Positions 54,449 to 64,000 of a stretch of DNA of 64,000 nt are shown here, one piece after another. The stretch is from Neurospora tetraspora (Eukaryota > Ascomycota > Sordariomycetes > Sordariales > Sordariaceae): positions 1,178,001-1,242,000 of the forward strand of contig NW_026944390.1 of assembly GCF_033439725.1 (NCBI RefSeq), written 5' to 3'. Below the pieces are notes generated by a model that had not been told where the DNA came from, did no database searches, and saw only the letters and a program-made list of their open reading frames with translations. The position numbers were made by a program, and so were the translations under genes. Within the stretch, counting starts at the first letter, position 1. Each line of letters begins with the position of its first letter.

Positions 54449-57400
54449 GTTGCTTCCTATGATGATGGTTGTGTTGGTTGTCTGGTGGGTGAGAAGGGGG
54501 GAAAGGGGGTTCAAAGCTTGGCGTTGACGATGTGATGATGCAAATTGGTGTAACAAAAATTGGAGATGAAATACAAGTATCACCAAAGAAAGCCCGAGCG
54601 GATGTGTTGTTGGATGTGCCAAGTGGAAGTTGATGATTGGGATGATAGTCAGGGACAACGGTGAGTTGTTGCAGTGGTGAATCTCGAATGAAGAGCCATT
54701 CAGGAGAGGTTAAATTCAAGTGGGGTCGACAATGCGGGGCGCGATGTGGTGAGCCCCTTCCGCTTGTAAACATCAACATCACGAACTATTTGGCGCCCAA
54801 CTGAGGAGGTGCGAACCGTTATTGCTCCTGACAGAATTCAATACTGTAACATATTTGAGTTATTTTGAAGAGCCAGGTGTGTAGCGAGACTCAAGTTAGG
54901 CCGACCACGCTGAAGTGATTGATAAAAGCTAAATACTATGGTGCACTCTCATCAACTCATTCCGCCCAACTTTTAAGCTGCAACTCGAGTTTGAATCAAT
55001 AGCAGTCATTTCAGAGGGGCCAAACATGCCATGATGGTGTTGACCAAAGTGGTGATGATCAGATGTAGAAGAAGTGTTTGCCTCGGGACTGAAGCTATAA
55101 ACAGGGTGCCGTCACCGTCATGTGGAAAAAGACAGAAGCGAGGAGACAGTATATATCTTGTCAACAATAGTAATCATGCACTAGGAGACCATGATATTCC
55201 CCAGCCTGCGGTCAAGTTGGTCCAAATCTCGGATTGAAGTTGTCATGTGGTCGCCTCGTTGCCCGGGAAATGCCTCTTTGTAAAACAGTCCATTTGTCGG
55301 TGGAGCTGTGATCTACGCCAACGTCCCAAAAGAGCCAAGCTCTCGGCCTTGATCCGGCTCCGCTGCTCCGAGCGGCCTCGGTGATAACCGGGACGGACGC
55401 CGGAGGTAGGACCTGGTTGGGAATACGGAGGTCCACTTGATGGGGGTGTCAGTGTGACCTCCGAGGAAGGTACCTTTTTTGATGAAGAACCTTATTGGCA
55501 TGGCGACAAGGGTCTTGATGTTTCTGTCCCTGAGTGCGGCTCGGACGGCGGGGCATTGCAATGTCCGACTCGTAACGGCAAATTCTCGTCGCAGATGCTG
55601 TCAGATGCGCGTGTGACTCTTTCACGATCCCAGGGCCAACCAAGCACTTCCCAGGAACGGCCACCACGTCACCGCTTTCCTCTTCAAGATGGTGATGATC
55701 GGATCTGATAAGCGAAGGAATTGGTCAAGTGCCATGGCGGGTGCAACCGTAAATTGTCGCATTTACTTTCCGCAAATCTGGGAAAAAGGAAACCAACAAG
55801 ATGAAGCATCCAAGATGGGCAATTGTTGGAGTTAGGGATTCCTTATGTCCGCCCTTCTCACACTCCCTCAGCTTCATATAAACATGTTGCAATTCAAAAC
55901 CGGACACAAGCAGTGACATCAACAATACAAAGAAAAAAGAGAAAAAAAGTTTGCAAATGTCGCAGTCCCCATTGAAACAAAAGGCGTTGAAGCGCCCGTC
56001 TTCAGGGGTGTTAAAGAATGACGAATGACAGATCCCAGCCGCTGGTGGACCCGAAACCTGGGGAAAGTCGCTTGCTGCAAGGGACTAATGCAGACAGACC
56101 TTCTTTTGCAGAAGAAGCACGGCTAAAAGACCCCAGCCCTGTTAGCGTCATAGCAAAAGGGACTGCGCAACTGGTGCCGGTTTCTTCTCTTCACTTTTGC
56201 ATTCCATTCTCGCGGGGGGCGCATCTGTACCCACTTTGATGAGACATCCACCCGTTGTGACAGTGACCGAGGGTTCCGTCCATCCACAATTCGTCGTTAT
56301 CCACCAATTCCATAATGTCCACCAGCAGCAGGTGGTCGACCAGGATCGAGAAGCGAGATGGCGAAGCAAGAAGCAGATGGGGGAATCATGAATGTTACGG
56401 ACTGCATTCGACCGGGGAAGAGCAGAAGAGAGTGGCAGGAAGACACGCACAGCCGCAGACAGAACATGGAAGATGCAAATGGGCCAAAACGGATACGCGT
56501 ATCACTGGATATGGTGGTCGTAGTGTTTACAAGTGCTACGCCGTAGACACGCATCGCCATGACAATAGAGTCACAGCAAGGAGGTTCGAATGACGAAACC
56601 TGAGGACACAGACATGACTTTGGTTTCGTTTTGTTGGTCAAGAACTCTCCAGCCGTCTGAACCTGGAACACGGTCAGGGTCCATCGATGTCGAAGCAGTT
56701 AAAGCCAAGCTGTTCTCGAACAGATATGGAATACGTAGTCTTTGGTCTTGTTGCCTCGGAGGGATGCTATCCGACTCTTCTCCATCACATTCTGACGTAG
56801 AGGATATCTTTTCACAGCCCGTTGACGCGAAGGAATCAAGTTGTCAAGTTGGTTGAGAAGGCTCTTCAGCTTCCAGCAGTTCGCGTAACACAACTTCAAC
56901 TTCCACTGTTGAAGATTGCCCGGCCGAGATCAGGTACCGAGTACAGCACCGGTGACTGAAAAGACAGCTCCCATCTCCGTATAGCCTCCCAACTATCGAG
57001 GCAGGTACTGCGGGACATATCTCGAGGTCAGAGGTACTTTTTTTTGGAGCAGCGGGAAGGAACGCTAGCATCTGACTAAGTTGGCTCGTTTGGTCCCGAG
57101 TCCACCCGCGTAGCGACTCTAGCACAGCAGCGAAGCGGTACCCGCTAAACCACCCCTGACTGCCTCTTCGTTTATCAAATCGGCGCGCAAACGGTGGCAG
57201 GAGGCAGTCCGCCAGGGTGTCGATCGATGGTCGGCCTTGCAGAAAAAAAATCGCAAAAAAAGTTACAAGCGACCAGTGATCATCCACATCTGCCTTTAAC
57301 TGTACCCGGCAGCGGGCCACACACCAGGGCCGACACTTCAAATAATCTACGCATCCTGCCCTTTTCCCCGACCGCACGCAGTCTTTCTTTTTTGCGTTCT

Positions 57401-57683
57401 TGGTTGTTTTCGAAACAGCTTCCCTCAATAACCTCTTTACGAGACATTCACTCCTAGATCGCGCGTTTGTTTGACGGCTTAACTGTCGTCAAATGAACCT
57501 GCAATTGCGCATCCACCAATCTTTCCCTGTAAGTTGACGGCACTTTCCATTCGTCCGTCTGACTCCCCACCAAAAACACCAACACTCCGACATGTTTATA
57601 TCAACATATCAACATATGACAAAAATGGTTATGCTAACCATCACACCCAAACACAGACCCCCTCCTCCCCAGGTGTCTCCTAA
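54449..57683. other. Long gene-poor intergenic region, divergent
   Basis: This 3.2-kb stretch between ERG8 (minus) and the PPR gene (plus) has normal base composition and no RIP signature. Frames of up to 194 codons occur but start from non-ATG codons and show no family signal. From about 57300 it is probably the PPR leader, with a likely leader intron from 57531 (CCT|GTAAGT) to 57672 (CCCCAG) and an upstream ATG at 57493. No tRNA or 5S gene was found. Confidence 0.45.
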
Positions 57684-60600
57684 ATGCCCTCCGTCTACTC
57701 GACCGTCTTTCAGAACGTTATCCGCTCCGGATTTTCAAAGTCCTTCACCCACGGCTACGCCCAGTCCTTCGTAGCTGCCACCCACCACAATGTTCTAAAC
57801 CCCCCAAACCGGCCATCCTTTGCTCTGCGTAGCAGCACGGGATTGGGTGGCCGCCTCTCCAAGCTCGGTCTCCAGGATGCCTTCCGCACCAGCAGCAACC
57901 TGAACGCTGGCGGTTCCGTCGAGGTTCGCCATGACAACAAGACCACGGTCCTTCCCAGCAATGCCGGTCTTCTGGATGCCTACTATGAGCAGCTGCAAAA
58001 GTCGCAGGCTGCCCACGAGGCTGGAGAAGAACAAGATCAGGAATGGGTCCAGTTCCAGTTCCCAAAGCTTATCGAGTGGAAGCCTACCGCCGCTTCCGTC
58101 CTCGCCCAGGGAGACGCAAATACACTCGCTTTGGCTGCCGATGAGGTTGCCAAACTAGATGATGGCGTCTCCCGAGTTCCGCCAGAGGCTGAGGCCGCCC
58201 TCGCTCACATCAACGCTAGAATCGAGGAGGAGATCGAGGTGCGGAAACAGCTAGAGGCCGTCGAGGAGGAGCTCGAGTCTCTTCGGGCCACATCGCCCGC
58301 CCTTGCCGAAAAGCTGGAGGAAGAGATTCGATCCCGATCACGCACTCCGGCCTCCCACCTGCGCACCCCTGCCAGCGTCGCCCAGACTGCCACTCCTCCG
58401 CTCGGCGCTCAGTCCATCAGCTACGCCGTCCACCTCACCAAGCTCTCCGAGGCTGCCCGCTATGCCGAGATTCCCGCCGTGTTCGAGGGCATGCTGCTCG
58501 CTAACATCCAGCCTACTGCGACTGCCTACAATGCCCTCCTCATGGCCGCTATTCACCTCCCCTCGGAGAAATCCGAGATCGTCTCCAAGGCACTGGACGT
58601 CTACGCTGATATGCTCAAGCGCAAGGTGTCTCCTGACAGTGATACCTACAACATTCTCGTCGGCCTGCTTGCCTCTCGTTCGCTCGAGGTCTTTGCTTCC
58701 AAGAGCCTTCTTCAGGATAAGCGTCTCCGCTTTGGTGGCATGGACGAGCCTGGCAAGTTCATGTTTGCCTCGCACGAGCTCGAGTATGCCATCCTTTGCG
58801 AGGACGATCGTCTGGACTTGGCTTTGAAGCTTTTCCAGTCTTCCATGAAGTCTGACAAGGCCGTCTACTCCTCCGAGACTTACCACCAGCTTATCTCTGC
58901 TTGTGCTCAGTCTGGACGGGTGTCGGACATGCTTCACCTGTTTGAGCATCTGGAGGCGAACCGGGTGACTCCGTTCGCCGCCACCTTTCCTGCTATGATT
59001 ACGGCATTTGCCAACGCGGGTGATTTGATCAGTGCCGTCGAGTGCTACAACGAGTACCGCAACCTCGCCATTGCCAACGACAACGGCGAGCCCACTCTGC
59101 AGGATCGCCTCGACGCTCAGGTCTACGCTGCAGTGATCAATGCTTACGTCGTCTCCGACAAAATTGAGGGTGCCATGAAGTTCTACAAGAAGATTGTTGA
59201 GGAGTACGGTGTCAGCTCTGCGGATATCAAGGATGCTCTCATCAGCGGTGGTTTTGTCAAGGGATTCCTCGAACGCGGTATCTACGAGGAAGCACTCCGC
59301 TGGGCTCAGAGCGTGGAGCAGGATGCCAGGGCCCGTGTCATGAGCCAAGTTGCCATTGCGGCCGCTGACCATGGCTACAAGAACATTGCCGTCACTGCCT
59401 TCTCTACCATTTCCTCTCACGACGAGGCCGCCAATCCTGCCATTGCTTTGCTCGCCATGAGCGTGCGCCAAGCTGATGTTGCCAGTGCTGCCAGATACTG
59501 GGCCGCTCTTAGCCACCCTGAGGTCAAGGCCACTTCGTCTTTCATTGAACCCGCCGCCATGTTTGCTATCGCTCTCATTGGCTCCGGCCAGGTTGTCGAA
59601 GGCTTGACTGAAGCTGAGCACATGTTCCATCGCATTCGCGAGAGTGCTGCCACCGAGACCAAGTCGCAAGTGACTGATGAGATCGAGGAGGCTGCCGAGT
59701 TCATTCACGAGTTCATGACCGCCCGTGGTGTCACTGACCCCCGTTCGCTTCCCTCGCCTGCTCCGTACGCCTCTCAGTCTTTTAGCGCTTCCCCGTACCC
59801 GGCTACCCCGACTGCGTCTACTTTCGAGGACATCTTCGACCCCTATGCCCACAGCACCGACTTCAAGGGCTCCGCGCTCATCTCTGAGGATCTTGAAAGC
59901 AATGGTCGCAAGGGTCCCAAGTTGAACGATGCTCTCACTCGCTTCCGGAACGTGCGCCGCGCTGGTCGTCATCCTCGCTACATCACCTATGCCAAGCTTA
60001 TCTCTGCTGCTGCCCGTGACGGCAAGATGGATCTTTGCTTCGATATCCTCGCCATGGCCCGCACTGACGTCCCACTTCTCCCTCAGTATGCTGTCGTTCG
60101 CTACGGTTGGTCTTCGATTCTGGATGCCATGGTTGGTGCCTGCCTCACCTTGGGTGACAGAGCCGGAGCCGAGCAGTACCACCAAGAGCTGCTCGCCATG
60201 GGCTCTACTCCCTCTGCCAACACCTTCGGTCTCTACATCACTACCCTGAAGGAGTCCACCAAGACTTTCGATGAGGCTTCTGAAGCTGTCAAGATCTTCC
60301 ACCGGGCCAAGATCGAGGGTGTCGAGCCTAGCTCGTTCCTCTACAATGCGCTTATCGGCAAGCTCGGCAAGGCTCGTCGCATTGATGACTGTCTCTTCTA
60401 CTTCAACGAGATGCGCAAGATGGGTATCAAGCCTACCTCTGTCACCTACGGAACCATTGTCAACGCTCTCTGCCGTGTCAGCGACGAGAAGTTCGCCGAG
60501 GAGCTCTTTGACGAGATGGAGGCCATGCCCAACTACAAGGCCCGCCCCGCCCCTTACAACAGCATGATGCAGTTCTTCCTGACCACCAAGCGCGACAAGA

Positions 60601-61244
60601 CCAAGGTCCTCGAGTACTTTGAGCGCATGAAGGCCAAGGGCATCTCCCCGACCTCGCACACATTCAAGCTCCTCGTTGACACCCACGCCACCCTCGACCC
60701 CGTTGACATGACCGCCGCCGAATCCGTCCTCGACATGATCCGCGCCTCCGGCCAGCACCCCGAGCCTGTTCACTACGCCTCCCTCATCCACGCCCGCGGC
60801 TGCGTCCTCCACGACATGGAAGGCGCCCGCAAGGTCTTCGACTCGGTCATCAACGACGTCTCCATCGCTCCATCCCCTTGTCTCTTCCAGGCTCTGTTCG
60901 AGGCCATGGTCGCCAACCATCACGTCGCTGACACGGAGCCCATGCTCGCCGAGATGCGCGCCAGGCGCATCGAAATGACTCCGTACATCGCCAACACTCT
61001 TATTCACGGATGGGCGGCCGACAAGAACATTGCCAAGGCTAAGGAGATCTACGCGGCTGTTGGTCGCGAGAAGAGGGAGCCTAGCACTTACGAGGCCATG
61101 ACTCGCGCGTTCCTTGCGGTCGAGGAGCGTGAGAGTGCCAAGGGTGTCGTGAGCGAGATGCTCGGTCGTGGGTACCCCAGTGCTGTGGTCAATAAGGTGC
61201 TGGAGTTGCTTGGTGGCGGTAATGCCGAGGAGGCTTCTGCATGA
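57684..61244 (+). CDS. Mitochondrial pentatricopeptide repeat protein, candidate CYA-5
   Basis: A single frame of 1186 codons starts at the ATG at 57684 (MPSVYSTVFQNVIRSGFSKS), just after a probable leader intron. The first ~60 residues are basic and hydroxylated without acids, a good mitochondrial presequence. PPR helix pairs are visible from about residue 260 onward (TAYNALLMAAIH.., DTYNILVGLLASRS, ETYHQLISACAQSGRVSDM, FLYNALIGKLGKARRIDDC, VTYGTIVNALCRVSDEKFA, APYNSMMQFFLTTKRDKTK). Such proteins bind specific mitochondrial transcripts. Size and layout fit CYA-5, the Neurospora protein needed for COX1 expression and related to yeast Pet309, but I cannot exclude another large PPR protein. A short coiled, Glu-rich segment sits at about 165-215. 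Confidence 0.85.
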   Translation: MPSVYSTVFQNVIRSGFSKSFTHGYAQSFVAATHHNVLNPPNRPSFALRSSTGLGGRLSKLGLQDAFRTSSNLNAGGSVEVRHDNKTTVLPSNAGLLDAYYEQLQKSQAAHEAGEEQDQEWVQFQFPKLIEWKPTAASVLAQGDANTLALAADEVAKLDDGVSRVPPEAEAALAHINARIEEEIEVRKQLEAVEEELESLRATSPALAEKLEEEIRSRSRTPASHLRTPASVAQTATPPLGAQSISYAVHLTKLSEAARYAEIPAVFEGMLLANIQPTATAYNALLMAAIHLPSEKSEIVSKALDVYADMLKRKVSPDSDTYNILVGLLASRSLEVFASKSLLQDKRLRFGGMDEPGKFMFASHELEYAILCEDDRLDLALKLFQSSMKSDKAVYSSETYHQLISACAQSGRVSDMLHLFEHLEANRVTPFAATFPAMITAFANAGDLISAVECYNEYRNLAIANDNGEPTLQDRLDAQVYAAVINAYVVSDKIEGAMKFYKKIVEEYGVSSADIKDALISGGFVKGFLERGIYEEALRWAQSVEQDARARVMSQVAIAAADHGYKNIAVTAFSTISSHDEAANPAIALLAMSVRQADVASAARYWAALSHPEVKATSSFIEPAAMFAIALIGSGQVVEGLTEAEHMFHRIRESAATETKSQVTDEIEEAAEFIHEFMTARGVTDPRSLPSPAPYASQSFSASPYPATPTASTFEDIFDPYAHSTDFKGSALISEDLESNGRKGPKLNDALTRFRNVRRAGRHPRYITYAKLISAAARDGKMDLCFDILAMARTDVPLLPQYAVVRYGWSSILDAMVGACLTLGDRAGAEQYHQELLAMGSTPSANTFGLYITTLKESTKTFDEASEAVKIFHRAKIEGVEPSSFLYNALIGKLGKARRIDDCLFYFNEMRKMGIKPTSVTYGTIVNALCRVSDEKFAEELFDEMEAMPNYKARPAPYNSMMQFFLTTKRDKTKVLEYFERMKAKGISPTSHTFKLLVDTHATLDPVDMTAAESVLDMIRASGQHPEPVHYASLIHARGCVLHDMEGARKVFDSVINDVSIAPSPCLFQALFEAMVANHHVADTEPMLAEMRARRIEMTPYIANTLIHGWAADKNIAKAKEIYAAVGREKREPSTYEAMTRAFLAVEERESAKGVVSEMLGRGYPSAVVNKVLELLGGGNAEEASA

Positions 61245-62679
61245 AGTAGTTGTCCTCTCTCTCGGGCATTGTCGTCTTTTCCTTTGTCATTGTTCCTTTT
61301 TTTTCATACCTTTTTTGATCAAGGCCTCCTCTTTTTTGGGAATGACTTTTATGATACCCCCTTAACGCTGCAAGAAAGTTTGCATCATGACATTCCTGTT
61401 GATTGTGTTACGGTTTCCTGCTTTTCTTGGCTTCAAAGGGGGTATTATTGCAAAGAGGTCATTTGGGTCTGGGATGACGGATAGAAGGAAAAGAAAGAAA
61501 GGGGAGGCTACGATCATGATATCTTTTTTTCTCTCCAAAAGTTATTTCCTGGGCTGGATAGGGTTGTCAGTCATATATCAGCGGGCGGCGTTCCGGTGTA
61601 AAATTGGGGCTGGGATGGGTTTTTGAACCGGGGGCCCCGCCATGCTGCCGTCTTGTTTGCGGTGCTGGTTGTGTGGCTCGGTTGACGGATGGGTTGAAAA
61701 TAGAGGGATTGGCCTTTTTTTCCACCGGCTGGCCTGTCTTTGCTTTTGAGCTCTTGTGTGTCATGTTTATACCATTCTGGGTGGGCGTTGATATGTACCA
61801 TTCATCATTGGAGGGAAGGACGAAGGAAGGGAAGGCAGGCATGGCATGGCATGGCATGTATACCACAACCATCACGGCAAGGCCAACCATATAGACGTTT
61901 CGAGGAAACGAAATCTCCACTCTGCATATATTAGAAGCAGCAAAAACAATTGAAATGGTACCACAACACTTCGTAGCTGATGATGTGCAATCTAATGATG
62001 GTTTGTTTGTGACCCTTCCTAGCCCGAATAAACCTATCTCAACCCACCCGTTCCCAAAACACCAATGAAAGTTGACCAGCGGTCTTGATCGAGCCAGCAA
62101 ACACACCACCGCAGTCTTGGACTGCACAGAATCACTCGATTCACCCTCAGCCCACACTAGGGCAGAAAGAAAGTAAGCAAAGCACACGAAGATGAGTCCA
62201 TTTGGATCTTATTGAGAACTTGAACAATGAAATGAGGCACTTGCCTCACGAAGACAAAGAGATAGGAGTGAGATACGACGATGGGCACTTACTTGCCTTT
62301 CGAACAAAAGATCTGAGATAGGTAGGTTATGGTAAAGAGACTAAGTAGGATGTGTGTAGGGAAAATTTCAACCGTAAGGGAAAGGAGGGAAGAGAGATGA
62401 ATGACATAGAAAGGAAAAAAAAAAAAAAAAAAAAAAGATTGGGGGGGGGGGGGAGAAGACAAAAGGACAGAAAATCAGAAACAAAGGAGAAAACGCAGGA
62501 AACAGAAGGAGAAAGAGAGAGCCAACTGAAGCATCCAGGTATCATCTATCTGAGCCACACCACTCGGCTCAGCTTGCTTATTGTGAAATCTTCTTCTTCG
62601 AAAGTGAATAGATAAAATTGGTATTATTGATTCGATTCGGGAAATGGCGAATCGTCGGGCGGGCGGTATAGGATTGGAT
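61245..62679. other. Intergenic 3' of the PPR gene
   Basis: No gene is supported. It includes the PPR 3' UTR, a GGCATGGCATGGCATG-type repeat near 61840 and, on the minus strand, probably the 3' end of the intron-dense unit. Confidence 0.4.
62415..62453 (+). repeat. Adjacent A22 and G13 homopolymers
   Basis: A run of 22 A (62415-62436), GATT, then 13 G (62441-62453). It would read as C13 followed by T22 in a minus-strand transcript. Confidence 0.85.
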
Positions 62680-64000
62680 CTGAAAACGCCGTAGATGGTA
62701 TGTTGAAAGGCTTGTTAGTAAGGTAGACTACCTACATAACTCTGCGCGAGCGAGGGTTGAAACGGGCAGAAGGGGGGTGGGTGGGTGACTTACCTCCGGA
62801 GCCTTCTAGGGGTTATTGCTGGTAGTGCCGTGGGATGATTTCAGTTCGTTCGCATGATGTTCAATGGGGAAGAACTGCTTGTTTGAGACATGTTATGTTA
62901 TGTTAGTATACGAGAGAGGAGAGGACTCGCTTACCTAGGTACCTTTGAGTGGTTGTTGTCTCTTTGGCTAGTTTGACCTAAGAGGAGTAGGTTCCATTGT
63001 TAGCTGTCTAGAAGGGAGGAGGGGACTTACCAAGATTGACAAGTGCTTGATGAGTCCTTGAGGAGTGCGGATCCGCTAGGTTGAATGATCTGCAATGCGC
63101 TGATTCAAGTCATTTCGGCCTAGGAAGTAGTTACCTAGCTTCTCTGTGAAGGGGAGGTGACTTACCTACCTACTATAGGTAGTAACTTCTCGTCTTCAGG
63201 GCTCCACCGGTTTGCCTATAAATGGGTAGTTCCGGTAGCTTGCCAACAAGGGAGCAGATGACTTACCTCTAATGCGTCGAGATTTCGACATGGCTCAATC
63301 TCGTCCGACCTATTAAACGTGATTAGCTTGCCAGATTGGAGAAGGGAACCCTGAACCTTTGAAGTGATGACTTGAAGTGGAAGTTTGGTGCTTTTCGTAT
63401 CTGTTCGGACCTAGAACTAGTCATGAGTCTAATGGGAAGGGGGTGACTACCTAACTTACCTTTAATTAGTAGTGTTAAGTCTCGTCGCCCTGGAAACCAT
63501 CCGTCAGCCTGGAAACAGAGGGAGGGTAGCTTCCCTGCGAAGTGATCAATTGCGACTCCAATCGGTTCGACATCGGTCGGTTTCTGTCAAATGCTCTGTC
63601 AGCTTCTGAAGGGGGCAGAATGTTGACTACCCGTGAAGTATTGTGTCTGGATTATTATCGGTGTCTGCTGGCTCGTCCTAACAGTCGTCAATGGTCAGCT
63701 ATTTTGAAGAGAGGGGCCTAACTCACCTTGTGGTCTTATCGAGTTGACTCCGAACTGATTGCTGACCTGAAGACAGGAAGTTAGCTTGATAATGGGGGAA
63801 GGATGGCTTACCTGGTACCTAATTGGAGATCGGAAAATGACTGGGTCAATGGAGGGTGAGAACAATGTCAGGTCAGAGTCCCAAGTCGCATTTCGTTCTG
63901 TGGAAATGTTAGTAGACATTCAAGACGTGGTTGACTTGCCTCTGTCAAAGTGGCGAGTACATTTTCGGAAACAGGAGGAAGGATTCGAGGTTCGGAGTCG
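62680..64000 (-). other. Intron-dense transcription unit (inferred), partial at window edge
   Basis: On the minus strand ten intron-like units follow one another: 63939-63898 (GC-AG), 63811-63767, 63726-63678, 63630-63584, 63459-63411, 63266-63216, 63165-63120, 63030-62978, 62934-62878 and 62793-62680. Most are 42-57 nt, have GTAAGT-like donors and many have a good branch site (GCTAAC, TACTAAC, GCTGAC) 12-25 nt before AG. Inferred exons are 40-144 nt. The two exons at 63897-63812 and 63766-63727 share an open frame across their junction. The reading is open again at 63677-63631 into 63583, but I could not keep one frame through all exons. This may be the 3' part of a protein gene whose start is beyond 64000, followed by a spliced 3' UTR, or a non-coding spliced RNA. 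Confidence 0.5.

Noticed and set aside
56844-57428. A 194-codon minus-strand frame upstream of the PPR gene
   Set aside because: It starts from TTG, is rich in Arg/Cys/Trp as random frames are, and has no recognisable motif.
58338-61007. An 889-codon open frame on the minus strand, antisense to the PPR gene
   Set aside because: It mirrors the codon bias of the plus-strand PPR gene (rich in NNC codons), has no ATG-led domain and is a typical shadow of a GC3-rich gene.
62760-63250. Repeated TTACCT words on the plus strand taken as a tandem repeat or CRISPR-like array
   Set aside because: Spacing is irregular and the repeated part is only the splice-donor-like core; CRISPR is not expected in a fungus. 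Better explained by introns on the minus strand.

Overview
The window reads as nuclear DNA of a filamentous ascomycete, most likely Neurospora or a close Sordariaceae relative. Four things support this. Most genes have one to three short GT-AG introns of about 50-110 nt. A dispersed 5S rRNA gene lies alone between protein genes. The intergenic DNA is rich in TAGGTACCTA-like words. A 5.5 kb retroelement has been driven to extreme AT richness by what looks like repeat-induced point mutation (RIP).

Layout. 0.5-8.1 kb: a 2EXR-domain gene, then a divergent pair made of a small secreted Cys-containing protein and a 1360-residue killer-toxin-like chitinase (LysM, ChtBD1, GH18, hydrophobic C-terminal part). 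8.2-10.7 kb: a repeat island with a 924-bp inverted-repeat element, a rearranged Ty3-like gag/LTR relic and a 5S rRNA gene. 11.1-20.6 kb, all minus strand: a Zn2Cys6 regulator, asa-1 and a PlsB-type glycerolipid acyltransferase. 21.1-26.6 kb: the copia-type fossil, with matching 5-bp target duplications. 26.9-47.6 kb: POP4, pantothenate synthase, a Ser/Thr-rich membrane protein, an orphan polytopic membrane protein, an intron-containing tRNA-Glu, NMD3, a TTC1-like TPR protein, a HAD phosphatase, an orphan Ser/Arg-rich protein and ESF2. 48.2-61.2 kb: an aldehyde dehydrogenase, an orphan low-complexity protein, phosphomevalonate kinase and a large PPR protein that may be CYA-5. 62.7-64.0 kb: an intron-dense minus-strand locus running off the window edge.

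How the genes fit together. Most conserved genes are core housekeeping: ribosome biogenesis and RNA maturation (POP4, NMD3, ESF2, 5S rRNA, tRNA-Glu), chromatin/PIKK assembly (ASA1), lipid and isoprenoid synthesis (acyltransferase, ERG8), coenzyme A precursors (pantothenate synthase) and mitochondrial gene expression (PPR). There is no single metabolic cluster. The accessory parts are the chitinase/secreted-protein pair, the repeat island and the terminal intron array. Exon boundaries were worked out by hand from splice signals and frame continuity; no alignments were run.
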